DNA from: Microbacterium sp. M28
GTDB taxonomy: Bacteria; Actinomycetota; Actinomycetes; Actinomycetales; Microbacteriaceae
Direction of reading: 5' to 3'
DNA: 64,000 nt
Assembly: GCF_025836995.1 (NCBI RefSeq)
Contig: NZ_CP107546.1
Span: 1-64,000 of the forward strand
The position numbers and the translations under genes are program-made. Within the stretch, counting starts at the first letter, position 1; the number at the start of each line of letters is the position of its first letter. Shown here in pieces: positions 45,347 through 54,549 of this stretch. The notes below the pieces were generated by a model. It did no database searches. It was not told the DNA's origin and saw only the letters and a list, made by a program, of their open reading frames with translations.

Positions 45347-46018
45347 TCAGTCCGTGAGCAGGAGAGCCTGCAGGGCGGCGGTGTCGGCCGCGCGGAACGC
45401 GGCCGCGTCGCCTTCGGATTCTTCGCCGAAACCCCACTCCGCGAAGATGACGGGGATGCCGTAGACGGCCGCGCCCTCGACATCGTGGTGCCGGTCGCCG
45501 ATGAGCACCGGCTTCGAGACGTCGGCACCTGCCGCCTGCAGACGCTCCAGCGCCCACCCGAGCACGTCCGCCTTGCTGTCGCTGCGTCCGATGGTGCCGC
45601 TGCGGGCGCCGGAGATCGCGGTGAAGAGGCCGAGCAGTTCGTTGTGCTCGAGGATCGCGCGCACCTGGTTCTCGGGCTTGGTGCTGGCGGTCGCCTGGGG
45701 GACACCCGCCGCCGCGACGGCGCGGATGACATCCGCGACCCCGGGGTAGATGTCGACGGACGCGGCGTAGCCGTCACGGGCGGCGAGTTCGCGATAGCGG
45801 GTCAGCGCGTCCTCGGCCTGCAGCGCGCTCAGCCCCGCGAGCGTCTGGAACGACTCGTACATCGGCGGACCCACCCAGCGCGACAGCGACGCCGGATCCG
45901 GTGCCGGCTGCCCGAATGTCGCCAGCACTTCCAGGAGCCGCGGGAAGATGCCTGGTGTCGCGTCGGCGATGGTGCCATCGACATCCCACAGCACACAGGT
46001 ATACAGGGAATGGGGCAT
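45347..46018 (-). CDS. HAD-superfamily hydrolase (phosphoglycolate phosphatase-like)
   Basis: 223 residues: HAD motif I WDVDGTIAD (about 10-18), a helical cap, motif II ATASTKP, motif III Lys near 147 in DSKADVLGWAL, and motif IV IGDRHHDVEGA. Similar to Gph/PgmB-type phosphatases; the substrate is unproven. TAGGCT lies 6 nt before the ATG, indicating a leaderless start. Confidence 0.9.
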   Translation of the reverse strand: MPHSLYTCVLWDVDGTIADATPGIFPRLLEVLATFGQPAPDPASLSRWVGPPMYESFQTLAGLSALQAEDALTRYRELAARDGYAASVDIYPGVADVIRAVAAAGVPQATASTKPENQVRAILEHNELLGLFTAISGARSGTIGRSDSKADVLGWALERLQAAGADVSKPVLIGDRHHDVEGAAVYGIPVIFAEWGFGEESEGDAAAFRAADTAALQALLLTD

Positions 46019-46041
46019 GCCTCCAGCCTAGAGGCGCGGCG

Positions 46042-47022
46042 TCACTGCGCCGGCTCGTCGCCCAGCTCGATGCGGTACGCGGGCACGAACTCGACGTCGA
46101 CATCGGACGGCGAGACACCGGCGGCGCGCAGCGCCTGTTCGAGGTCGGCGGTGTCGGGCATCGGCGGAGCACCCGTGAGCGTGATCTCGGCCTCTCCCCC
46201 GCTCACGGTGAGTCCGTCGATCTGCCAGTCCGCATCCTCCGCCCATGGCTCGGCGGCCTGGCGGATGCGGGCTTCCATGAGGGCGTCGGTCGAGAAGCGC
46301 ACCGACGTCGTGGCGAGCGGGATCGCGATGATCGCGAGCGAGACGATGATCGAGATCAGCGATCGGTAGGGGCGCGCCTGGCCGACGGCATCCTCGTCGG
46401 CCAGCCCCTGCCATCTGCCGCGGAAGGGAGCGAGGACGATGATGCCGGAGCCGAGGATCGCCGCCACGTTGGTCGCGAACAGCAGAAGTGCCCCGCCGGC
46501 CTCCGACCACGCGCCGGACTCGAGCGTCAGACCCACGACGCTCAGCGGGGGCACGAGTGAGATCGCGATCGCCACGCCGGGCAGCGTGTCCGAGATGTCC
46601 TTGCGCACGAGGGCCACCGCACCGACGACGCCGGTCGCGAGCGCGGCGAGCAGGTCGATCAGATGCGGGGCGATACGCCCCGAGACCTGCGAGTTGTTCA
46701 GCGCGATGATCGGCGACGGGACGACGAGACCCACGAGGTAGCCGATCGCCACGGCTGACAGCGCCCCCAGGATCACGAGCGTCCAGCAGCGGGCGAGGTT
46801 GTGACGGCTGCCGAGGACGGTCGCGAGGACCACGCCGAGGATCGGGGTCATGAGCGGTGCGACGATCATCGCGCCGATCACGGTCGCGGTCGAGTCTGCG
46901 ACCAGGCCTGCCGCGGCGATGATGCTCGCCAGGACGATCAGCAGCCAGAAGCGCGAGTACCGCCTCCCGGCCTCCGGTCCTTCGAAGAAGACCGCATCGC
47001 GCATCGCCGCCAGTGTGTTCAC
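46042..47022 (-). CDS. DUF389 membrane protein
   Basis: 326 residues (TIGR00341-like): cytoplasmic start, about six or seven membrane helices including VIGAMIVAPLMTPILGVVLA and VSLVPPLSVVGLTLESGAWSEAGGALLLFATNVAAILG (given as two stretches, 150-187), and a C-terminal soluble domain of about 100 residues. Function unknown. GTG 47022 is preferred because GGAGGGG lies 5-6 nt upstream; an in-frame ATG at 47070 is the alternative. Confidence 0.82.
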   Translation of the reverse strand: MNTLAAMRDAVFFEGPEAGRRYSRFWLLIVLASIIAAAGLVADSTATVIGAMIVAPLMTPILGVVLATVLGSRHNLARCWTLVILGALSAVAIGYLVGLVVPSPIIALNNSQVSGRIAPHLIDLLAALATGVVGAVALVRKDISDTLPGVAIAISLVPPLSVVGLTLESGAWSEAGGALLLFATNVAAILGSGIIVLAPFRGRWQGLADEDAVGQARPYRSLISIIVSLAIIAIPLATTSVRFSTDALMEARIRQAAEPWAEDADWQIDGLTVSGGEAEITLTGAPPMPDTADLEQALRAAGVSPSDVDVEFVPAYRIELGDEPAQ

Positions 47023-47128
47023 AGGCCCCTCCCGCGGGGTAGCGGAGTCCCACTCCGACCGCGGAATCATCCCACCTGTGGGCGCGGGCAGCTCGCTCGT
47101 CTCATCCGATCCGGGCGAGCGCGCGCCG

Positions 47129-47824
47129 TCAGAACAGCCGGGGGACGCCCGATTCGATGCCCTTCATGGCCTCGTAGTCGAGCACCAGGCAGCGGATGCC
47201 GCGGTCCTCCGCGAGGACCCTCGCCTGCGGCTTGATCTCCTGCGCGGCGAAGACGCCCTGCACGGGAGCGAGGTGCGGGTCGCGTCCCAGCAGCTCGAGG
47301 TAGCGCGTGAGCTGCTCGACGCCGTCGATGTCGCCGCGGCGCTTGATCTCGACCGCGATCGCGGCGCCTGCGGCATCGCGCACCATCAGGTCGACGGGGC
47401 CGATCGCCGTGGGGTACTCGCGGCGGACCAGCGTGGCGCCTTCGCTGACCAGCTCGACCTGCTCGGCGAGCAGACGCTGCAGGTCGGCCTCGACGCCGTC
47501 CTTCTGCAGGCCGGGGTCGATGCCGAGGTCGTGGTTCGTGTCGTGCAGGATCTCGTAGATCTGCACGCGCAGGGCGTCACCGGTCTTCTTGTGGGTCACT
47601 CGCCAGACCTCCACGACACCGGCGGAGGACTCCTCCTCCCCCGGTTCCTCGGTCGCCAGCGAGCAGGGCGGGCTCATCCAGTTCAGCGGTTTGTAGCTGC
47701 CGCCGTCGGAGTGCACGAGCAGGCTGCCGTCGCCCTTGTGCACCAGCAGGCGCGTGGCGAGCGGGAGATGGGCATTGAGCCGACCGGTGTAGTCGACCGA
47801 GCAGCGGGCGATGACGAGACGCAC
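47129..47824 (-). CDS. nucS: Endonuclease NucS
   Basis: 231-residue NucS/EndoMS, the mismatch-specific nuclease that replaces MutS/MutL in most actinobacteria and cuts both strands at mismatches. N-terminal dimerisation/DNA-binding domain with [11 protein letters not shown], and C-terminal nuclease core with PVDLMVRD and [21 protein letters not shown] (Asp, Glu-x-Lys metal site). The C terminus IESGVPRLF fits the clamp-binding tail of the family. TAGGCT is 6 nt before the GTG (leaderless). Confidence 0.95.
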   Translation of the reverse strand: MRLVIARCSVDYTGRLNAHLPLATRLLVHKGDGSLLVHSDGGSYKPLNWMSPPCSLATEEPGEEESSAGVVEVWRVTHKKTGDALRVQIYEILHDTNHDLGIDPGLQKDGVEADLQRLLAEQVELVSEGATLVRREYPTAIGPVDLMVRDAAGAAIAVEIKRRGDIDGVEQLTRYLELLGRDPHLAPVQGVFAAQEIKPQARVLAEDRGIRCLVLDYEAMKGIESGVPRLF

Positions 47825-47844
47825 CCGTCGAGCCTACTTCGTCC

Positions 47845-49218
47845 TCACGGCGTCGGAGTCCGTCTGGCGACCCGCTCGGGCAGGTGGAGCGTGTCGATGA
47901 TCGGACGCCACAGCGGGGTCGTGTGCCACCGCACCTGCAGACCGGCGTCGTCGCGCACGAGGATCACTCGATGAGGGGATGACGGCACGACCACATGCAC
48001 GAGTACGGATCCGTCGGTCCGGCGCTCGCCGCGCCCGGCCACCAGGAGCGACGCGTCGCCGGCCCCGAGCGTCGCGCGCGTCCACGCGTCAGGCCCGACA
48101 TCGATCGCCCCAGCATCCGGGATCGTGAGCCGCCACCGATCGGTGCCCGCGTCGTCGAGCGTCCAGCCCTCAGCATTCTCGACCGGATCCGTCGACGCGA
48201 GCAGGTCGCGCGCGGACCATGAGTCCAGGCCCTCCGCGCCGAGTTCGACGCTCTCCCCCTCGACCGGGGAATCGGAGAATGCGTCGACGAGGCGCAGCAG
48301 CGCATCGAGCGTGCGGTGGGCCTCGGTGGTCGCGCCCTGATAGGCGATCGCGATGCCGCGCTCGGGGACGACGACGCCGAACTGTCCGTAGGCGCCGTCC
48401 AGGCGGTAGCCTCGGCGGCTGAGCCAGAGCTGGTAGCCGTAGCCGCGTCCCCAGTCGCCGAGCTCGGATTCCGGATCCGCGGGGTCGCGGGTGTCCGACC
48501 ACGGCTCGACCGCATCCTGGACAAACGAGACGGGGACGACCTGGCGACCCCCGAAGCGGCCGCCGTCCGCGAGGCAGATCGTGAGTCTGGTCAGGTCCTC
48601 GACCGTCAGGTGCAGGCCGGAGAAGCCCTGGTCGAGGCCGTCGAGCGGTATCCACCATCGGGGTCCGATGCCGAGCGGATCGAGCAGCCGCGGCCGCAGG
48701 AAGTCGGAGAGAGATTCCCCGCTGACGGCCGTGACGATCGCCGAGAGCGTGAAGCTGGCCGGCGAGTTGTAGGCGAAATGGGTGCCTGGTGCGAAGTCCC
48801 CGGGGATCGTGAGCAGTGACCGGACCGAGAACGGCAGCTCCGTCGTCTGCTCGCGGCTGTGCCCGGTGTTCATCGTCAGGAGGTGCTTCACGGTGATGCC
48901 GTGCGGGTTCGGCTCATCGAGGTAGCGATCCACGGGCGCGTCGACATCGATCAGCCCGTCGTCCGCCAGGAAACCGATCGCGATGGCCGTGAACGTCTTG
49001 GAGACCGAATAGACCAGTGCGGGGGTCTCGGCATCCCACGGCGCCCAGGTACCCCGGAACAGCACGTGGCCGTGGCGGGCGATCAGCAGCGCATGCGGGT
49101 CGAGACCGCCGGCCTCGAGCTCGTCGATCAGACGGCGCAACTCCGCGGTGCGCAGGCCGTGCGCCTCCGGGGCTGCGGTGGGCAGGGCGGTGGCGACGGA
49201 GGTGGTCTCGGCGGGCAT
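47845..49218 (-). CDS. Serine hydrolase (beta-lactamase/class C PBP family)
   Basis: 457 residues. Beta-lactamase fold (about 20-330) with SxxK in VYSVSKTFTA (about 70-79) and YxN in FAYNSPAS, then a C-terminal beta domain of about 120 residues. No signal peptide is evident, so it is probably a cytoplasmic esterase or peptidase-like hydrolase. It follows the LacI gene by 40 bp on the same strand and may be in its regulon. Confidence 0.88.
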   Translation of the reverse strand: MPAETTSVATALPTAAPEAHGLRTAELRRLIDELEAGGLDPHALLIARHGHVLFRGTWAPWDAETPALVYSVSKTFTAIAIGFLADDGLIDVDAPVDRYLDEPNPHGITVKHLLTMNTGHSREQTTELPFSVRSLLTIPGDFAPGTHFAYNSPASFTLSAIVTAVSGESLSDFLRPRLLDPLGIGPRWWIPLDGLDQGFSGLHLTVEDLTRLTICLADGGRFGGRQVVPVSFVQDAVEPWSDTRDPADPESELGDWGRGYGYQLWLSRRGYRLDGAYGQFGVVVPERGIAIAYQGATTEAHRTLDALLRLVDAFSDSPVEGESVELGAEGLDSWSARDLLASTDPVENAEGWTLDDAGTDRWRLTIPDAGAIDVGPDAWTRATLGAGDASLLVAGRGERRTDGSVLVHVVVPSSPHRVILVRDDAGLQVRWHTTPLWRPIIDTLHLPERVARRTPTP

Positions 49219-49257
49219 CTTCGCTCCAGTTCTCGGACGATGGCGGGGTGGCGGTGG

Positions 49258-50286
49258 TCAGACGGTGGCAGGGGGTGCGGTGGAATCTCGCACGACGAGT
49301 TCGGTCATCAGATCCACGCGCGTGGAACTGGGCGTACGGCCCTCGGCGAGGGTGAGCAGCATCTGCGCGGCCAGGCTGCCCATCTCGCGCAACGGCTGGT
49401 TGACGGTCGTCAGCGGCGGGCTCATCCACTCGGTGATCGGCAGGTTGTCGTAGCCGACGACCGAGAGATCCTCGGGGATGCGCAGGCCGTGCTCCCGTGC
49501 GGCGCGGGCGATGCCGATCGCGACGTCATCGGACCCCGCGAAGATGGCGGTCGGCCGAGCGGGTCCCGCCAGCATCTCCCTCGCATGATGGAATCCGGAG
49601 CCGGGGGTGAACTCGCCCCAGCGGACGAGCGCCGGGTCGAACGGAAGACCCGCGTCGTCATGCGCGCTGCGGAATCCGTCCACCCTGGCCCGCGAGCACA
49701 GCACGTCGGAGGGGCCCATGATCACTCCGATGCGGCGATGACCCAGTCCGATGAGGTGCTGCGTCGCGACGAACCCGCCGTTCCAGTTGTTCGAGCCGAC
49801 CGTCGGCACATCCGTCGGCGGGTTGCCCTGCGTGTCGAGGACGACGAACGGGATCGCCCGCGAGTGGAGCTGATGGCGCTGGGTCGCGTCGAGCCCGGAG
49901 AGCACGAGAAGCACCCCGAGCGGCCGGCGGGCCATCACGTCGTCGATCCACTCCTGCGGGGGCCGATGCTGTCCGCCGAGACCCGAGAGCACGACGCCGA
50001 CGCGCTCCGGTCCCGAGATGCGCTCGACGCCGTTGATGATCTCCTGCGCCCAGAGGTTGTCGCCCTCGTGGAACACGAGATCGAGCAGACGCGGTGCGCT
50101 CGCCCGCGAGCCCGTCGGACGCGAGCTGACCGGTTTGCGGTACTCGTGACGCGACAGCGCCTGCTCCACCCGGATGCGGGTCGCCTCCGCGACGTCGGCG
50201 CGGCCGTTGAGCACCTTCGACACGGTCGGGACGGAGACGCCCACCTCCGCGGCGATGTCGGCGATCGTCGCACGCGCTTTGACCAT
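49258..50286 (-). CDS. LacI-family transcriptional regulator (1)
   Basis: 342 residues: N-terminal LacI helix-turn-helix ATIADIAAEVGVSVPTVSKVLNG (about 6-28), hinge, and periplasmic-binding-like effector domain with GSNNWNGGFVATQHLIGLGHRRIG. Close in style to regulators of xylo-oligosaccharide or other plant-glycan genes. ATG follows GAAGGAG. Two sites of the form CGAAAnTTTCG lie upstream, so it may regulate itself. It is downstream of an MFS gene and upstream of a serine hydrolase gene. Confidence 0.92.
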   Translation of the reverse strand: MVKARATIADIAAEVGVSVPTVSKVLNGRADVAEATRIRVEQALSRHEYRKPVSSRPTGSRASAPRLLDLVFHEGDNLWAQEIINGVERISGPERVGVVLSGLGGQHRPPQEWIDDVMARRPLGVLLVLSGLDATQRHQLHSRAIPFVVLDTQGNPPTDVPTVGSNNWNGGFVATQHLIGLGHRRIGVIMGPSDVLCSRARVDGFRSAHDDAGLPFDPALVRWGEFTPGSGFHHAREMLAGPARPTAIFAGSDDVAIGIARAAREHGLRIPEDLSVVGYDNLPITEWMSPPLTTVNQPLREMGSLAAQMLLTLAEGRTPSSTRVDLMTELVVRDSTAPPATV

Positions 50287-50296
50287 GTCGCTCCTT

Positions 50297-50371
50297 CGAA
50301 ACTATCGGCAAGCGTAGTCGGATTTCGCGAGTCCGTGCGGACCAGTGGTCGACCGGAAGTCGAAAGTTTCG
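50297..50371. promoter_or_regulatory. LacI-type operator sites upstream of regulator 1
   Basis: CGAAAGTTTCG (50361-50371) is a perfect odd palindrome; CGAAACTATCG (50297-50307), next to the lacI ribosome site, matches with one arm mismatch. This is the form of sites bound by xylan-related LacI regulators in Streptomyces; the link here is inferred. Confidence 0.55.
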
Positions 50372-50389
50372 CCGGGAGGGCCGTCGAGG

Positions 50390-51616
50390 TCAGCGCACCG
50401 GAGTCTTCTCGGCATCGGTCAGCGGACGGGCCGCGCCCGATGCCAGGCCGGATGCCGCGACCAGGACGGCCAGGATGTACAGCGTGTTCAGCAACCCGAT
50501 CTGTTCGCTGATCAGACCCAGGATCGGCGGGCCGCACAGGAACGCGGCGTAGCCGATCGTCGCCGCGGCACTCACGCGGGCGGCGGCCTTGGCCGGGTCA
50601 TCCGCGGCAGCCGACATCCCGAGCGGGAAGCCGAGGGAGGCGCCGATCCCCCAGAGCGCTGCGCCCACGAAGACCAGCGGCAGCGTCGGCGCCAGGATGA
50701 ACAGCACGATGCCGGCCGTGGCCGACACGGCGAGCACGCGCAGCACGGCCACCCGGCCGAAGCGGTCGACGAGCGGGCCGCCGAAGACGCGCACTGTTGT
50801 CATGGCGACAGAGAAGACGGTGAGAGCGGCCGCTCCGGTGCCGGGCCCGGCACCGTGATCTTCGCTCACGCCGAGCGCGAGCCAGTCGTTCGCGCCGCCC
50901 TCCGCGAAGGCCATGCCGAGCATCACGACGCCGAGGACATAGGTGCGCGGCTCGCGCCAGGCGGACAGTGCGACGTGCATCCGCTCGCGCCAGTGCGGCT
51001 TCTCCCCCGGCTCGGCGGGATCGAGGGTCTCCTCGCGGTTCGGCACGTTCGCGATGCTGACGAAGGCGGTGATGAGGATCAGCGCCGCCACCAGGCCCGC
51101 GTGCGGTGCGACGGTCACGTGCAGGCTGGCCGCCGCCCAGGCCACGCCGGCGCCGATCACGGTGCCGAAGCTGAAGAACGCGTGGAACAGCGGCAGGATG
51201 GTCTTTCCCGCGTGCTGCTCGATGGCGGTGGCTTCGACGTTCATCATGACGTCGAGGCATCCGTTGCCGAAGCCGAACAGCGCGAGCCCGACGATGACCA
51301 CGGGGAACGAACCGAGCACGGTCGTACCGAGGCCGACGAGTGCGATGCCGACCGACAGCATGATCAACAGGCCCAGCATGCCGCGGCGCGCACCCGTGCG
51401 CGCCATCACAGCGGGACTCGTGGAGATGCCGAGGATCGAGGCGATGCCCATGCCGAGCAGGAGCAGACCGATCTGGGCGTTGTCGATGTCGAGCGCGACC
51501 TTGATGTCCGGGACGCGGGCCGCCCAGGTCGCGATCGACACACCGCTGGCGAGGAAGATCGCGAAGATCGCATTGCGCCACCGCACGTACTGCGACCGGA
51601 TCAGTTCGGCATCCAT
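50390..51616 (-). CDS. Major facilitator superfamily transporter
   Basis: 408 residues, about 12 membrane helices, with the loop 2-3 type motif PAVMARTGARRGMLG (about 69-83) and its counterpart VDRFGRVAVLRVLAV in the second half. Resembles the FucP/YbjJ-like sugar or drug transporters; the substrate is unknown. TACGCT lies 6 nt before its ATG (leaderless) and is abutted by the palindrome 51629-51642. It is divergent from LacI regulator 2, which probably controls it. Confidence 0.9.
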   Translation of the reverse strand: MDAELIRSQYVRWRNAIFAIFLASGVSIATWAARVPDIKVALDIDNAQIGLLLLGMGIASILGISTSPAVMARTGARRGMLGLLIMLSVGIALVGLGTTVLGSFPVVIVGLALFGFGNGCLDVMMNVEATAIEQHAGKTILPLFHAFFSFGTVIGAGVAWAAASLHVTVAPHAGLVAALILITAFVSIANVPNREETLDPAEPGEKPHWRERMHVALSAWREPRTYVLGVVMLGMAFAEGGANDWLALGVSEDHGAGPGTGAAALTVFSVAMTTVRVFGGPLVDRFGRVAVLRVLAVSATAGIVLFILAPTLPLVFVGAALWGIGASLGFPLGMSAAADDPAKAAARVSAAATIGYAAFLCGPPILGLISEQIGLLNTLYILAVLVAASGLASGAARPLTDAEKTPVR

Positions 51617-51628
51617 GGCTCCAGCGTA

Positions 51629-51642
51629 TCGAATCGATTCGA
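51629..51642. promoter_or_regulatory. Palindromic operator between the MFS and LacI-2 genes
   Basis: TCGAATCGATTCGA, a perfect 14-bp palindrome immediately upstream of the MFS -10 and about 20 bp upstream of the LacI-2 -10 (TATCCT, 51664-51669). Confidence 0.7.
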
Positions 51643-51675
51643 GCGGTGGAAACGCGGTCCATATATCCTCGAAGC

Positions 51676-52734
51676 ATGGACCCTGCCCCCCGTCGCGCGA
51701 CGATCGCCGATGTCGCACGCGCCGCCGGGGTCGCGCCGTCCACGGCATCCGTGGTGTTCAGCGGCAAGGCCCAGGTGGCTCAGGCCACGCGCGAGAAGGT
51801 GCTGGCCGCCGCGGCCTCCCTCGGCTATGCGGGACCCGATCCCCGCGCCGCATCGCTGCGCACCGGACGCAGCGGCATCGTCGCTGTGGTGCTTGAGGGT
51901 CCGCTGCGGACCGTCTTCCTGGATCCGGTGACGATCGCCATGATGGACGGCATCACCGACGGGCTCGCGGAACTCGGCGCCGCCGTGCTGCTGCTCCGGG
52001 AGGACGCGACGGCCGCGGCCGCCAACCTGACCAATGCTCCGGTCGACGCCGTCGTGCTGATCGGGTGGTCCGGTCGGACGATGGCCTCGGTCGAGATCGT
52101 ACGCGGCCGCGGCATCCCGGTCGTCGTCATCGAAGGCGATGCGGGGGAGGGAATTCCCCAGATCACACTTGATAACCGGGATGCCGCGCGCGACGTCGCG
52201 CGACACGTCCACGGCCTCGGGCATCGCGACGTCGCAGTGCTCACGCTGCCGCTGGACAGTTCGCACGGACGCGGACCGGTGACGCCGGAGCGCCTCGCGT
52301 CGGCGACCGTCGAGGTCACCATCGACCGACTCGACGGCGTGCGCGAGGTGTTCCCCGACGCCCCGGCCGTCTCGGCGGCGCACAGTTCGATCGATGAGGG
52401 GCTCATCGCCGGCCGCGCTCTGCTCGCCGGCCCCGAGTCGCGCCCGACCGCCGTGCTCGCGCAGAGCGATCTGTTGGCCGCCGGCGTCATCCGCGCCGCC
52501 GAGGAGCGCGGCCTGCGGGTGCCGCAGGACATCTCGGTCACCGGTTTCGACGGAGTCACGGTCGACGGGCTCGGGCCGCACATCCTCACGACGTCCGTCC
52601 AACCGGCGACTCAGAAGGGTCGGGCGGCGGGGGAGCAGGTCACCCGGATGCTGCGCGGCGAGGGTGCGGCATCACAGCACCTGACCTGCCGCTTCCGCGT
52701 CGGCACGACGACGGCGATGCCCGCCGCGCGCTGA
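51676..52734 (+). CDS. LacI-family transcriptional regulator (2)
   Basis: 352 residues: helix-turn-helix ATIADVARAAGVAPSTASVVFSG (about 8-30) and effector domain with TGFDGVTVDGLGP near the C terminus. ATG 51676 is preferred over the upstream open frame because TATCCT lies 6 nt before it (leaderless). It is divergent from the MFS transporter with one shared palindrome, the usual design of a local repressor. Confidence 0.92.
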   Translation: MDPAPRRATIADVARAAGVAPSTASVVFSGKAQVAQATREKVLAAAASLGYAGPDPRAASLRTGRSGIVAVVLEGPLRTVFLDPVTIAMMDGITDGLAELGAAVLLLREDATAAAANLTNAPVDAVVLIGWSGRTMASVEIVRGRGIPVVVIEGDAGEGIPQITLDNRDAARDVARHVHGLGHRDVAVLTLPLDSSHGRGPVTPERLASATVEVTIDRLDGVREVFPDAPAVSAAHSSIDEGLIAGRALLAGPESRPTAVLAQSDLLAAGVIRAAEERGLRVPQDISVTGFDGVTVDGLGPHILTTSVQPATQKGRAAGEQVTRMLRGEGAASQHLTCRFRVGTTTAMPAAR

Positions 52735-52766
52735 ACCCGCGTCGGGCATCGAAACGGCTCGCGGGG

Positions 52767-52902
52767 TGGCGCGATTGGTCGCTTCGGCGGGCGTGACGCG
52801 GCCGATCGCGATTCCTGCGGAGGTGCGCTGCGTGCCGGACGAGGTGCAGGTGGCGCACGTGGTCGCCTCAGCGGTGCGGATGCGGCCGATTGCGCCCCCT
52901 GC
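52767..52902. repeat. Degenerate 84-bp-period tandem duplication
   Basis: Two 52-bp segments starting TGGCGC at 52767 and 52851 are about 70-75% identical by eye; both contain GCGGCCGAT and a CCTGC end. Because 84 is a multiple of three, either strand encodes a repeated peptide-like pattern, but no start or ribosome site supports a gene. It lies in the 188-bp gap between convergent genes. Confidence 0.5.
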
Positions 52903-52922
52903 TGGCATCCGCGGATGCTCCG

Positions 52923-54425
52923 TCAGGAGTGCGGGAACCCGAGCGGGACCTCCTCGGGGGCGAGGTCGTAGATCACGTAGCGACCGCATTCGACGACGTC
53001 GACCTGCATGGCCCCGAGCGACAGCTGCCAATTCACGGTCTGGTCGTCGGCGAGGAGGAAGCTCACCGCCGTGCTGTCGAAATCGCGACGGTTCACGAGC
53101 CACGAGTAGCCGTTGAGGCGATGGTCGACCTGCACGAGCTGCGAGGGGTCCTCGAGATGCAACTTCGGCAGCCGCGCTGTCCAGAACTGACCGGCGCCGA
53201 CCTGATCCGACTCGTCGATCCAGGAGACGACGCAGGCGAGGTCTTCGTCGGGCGCCGTCGCGGCGTGGACGATCCGGGGGACGCTGAGGCCGGCCCCGAC
53301 GAGCAGGAGGACCGCGACGATCGCGGTCGCGATCCGCGCCATGGCGGGGGAGAGGAGGCGCAGCGTCTTCGGGTCGGCGACGAGGGCGAGAAGCGGAGCG
53401 AACACGACCGGCTCAAGATAGCGCGCCGCGTTGGTGCCGAGCGCGATCGCGCCGATCACGACCAGCAGCGGCAGCATCCAGGCGGATGCCGCGACCAGGC
53501 GCTGCCCTCGTGTCGACGCCCGCACGGTGCGGCGAACGGCGAGCACCAGAAGGCCGGCGATGACGACCGCACCGACCCAGCCCAGCGGCGTCGACAGCCG
53601 CTCGACGACCAGGCCTCCGTAGTACGCCGCCGACTCGGGCCAGAGCTGCGGTTTCGCGTACCCGAGACCGGAGTTCTCGATCCATGCCGTGAGCGGAATA
53701 CGACCGAGGAGGCCCACGATCGTGCCGCCCACGAGCCACCAGAGCAGCGCGAGCATGCGGGGACGGTCGTTCGCGCGCAGAGCCGCGAACCCCAGGACGA
53801 CGCCGATGGGCACAGTCGCCCAGACCAGATACAGCGGGTTGGAGAGCGTCGTCAGCGCGGCCACGACGCCGAGCACGATCAGCATGCCTCGTCGGCGACC
53901 AGGGCGATCGCACACGCGTCGCGCGATGCCGATCGAGCAGATCACCGCGATCACCGTGGCGGAGTAGTACGTGGTGGTGAGCAGCAGCGATGCCAGCTCC
54001 AACGATTCACGCGACGCGCTCAGCTCGGTGACGGCGATCACGCCGAACGCGGCGACAGCCGTCACCGACCACGCGACCGGCGCCCTCTCAGGGCCGCGGC
54101 GACCCGCGACGAGCCGCACGGCGCCGTACAGGGCGAGGACGTTGACGACCGCGTTCACGAGCAGCAGTGCGTCGATGCCGATCGGCAGAGCGAGCCGCAG
54201 CAGCGCGAACATCGCGGACTCCGGCAGGAACAGGACCGTCGACATCGCCCAGTCCCAGCCCTGGCCCTCCAGGATCGAGCGAACGAACATCGGCACGACC
54301 AGCGAGTCGCCGTCCCTCAGCAGCAGGTCGGCCCGGGCGGTCGACGCGACCTGCCCCGTGACGATCACCGCGATCGCCGCCGCACTCAGCCAGCCGAGGA
54401 GTTCGCGCACCCATCCGTGTTTCAC
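52923..54425 (-). CDS. Polytopic membrane protein (DUF2029/glycosyltransferase-87-like topology)
   Basis: 500 residues with about ten membrane helices and a soluble C-terminal region of about 110 residues ending near the membrane surface. An N-terminal RDGDSLV after the first helix recalls the acidic loop of GT-C enzymes, but no family is certain. GTG 54425 is chosen to avoid a low-quality extension (open to 54506). Function unknown. Confidence 0.75.
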   Translation of the reverse strand: MKHGWVRELLGWLSAAAIAVIVTGQVASTARADLLLRDGDSLVVPMFVRSILEGQGWDWAMSTVLFLPESAMFALLRLALPIGIDALLLVNAVVNVLALYGAVRLVAGRRGPERAPVAWSVTAVAAFGVIAVTELSASRESLELASLLLTTTYYSATVIAVICSIGIARRVCDRPGRRRGMLIVLGVVAALTTLSNPLYLVWATVPIGVVLGFAALRANDRPRMLALLWWLVGGTIVGLLGRIPLTAWIENSGLGYAKPQLWPESAAYYGGLVVERLSTPLGWVGAVVIAGLLVLAVRRTVRASTRGQRLVAASAWMLPLLVVIGAIALGTNAARYLEPVVFAPLLALVADPKTLRLLSPAMARIATAIVAVLLLVGAGLSVPRIVHAATAPDEDLACVVSWIDESDQVGAGQFWTARLPKLHLEDPSQLVQVDHRLNGYSWLVNRRDFDSTAVSFLLADDQTVNWQLSLGAMQVDVVECGRYVIYDLAPEEVPLGFPHS

Positions 54426-54549
54426 GGCATCAACTCTCGCATGCGGCCCTGTGCAGGCCGTCCGATCAGACCGGGCGGGTGTGCGCGACGGGCGCACCAA
54501 GTCCAAGTGGGACCACTCGGACTCTCGCGTCGCTCGTAGACTTCAGAGC

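Noticed and set aside
52766..53116. 116-codon + strand frame over the tandem duplication
   Set aside because: It runs into the 3' end of the - strand membrane-protein gene, has no start signal, and its composition is that of shadow coding.
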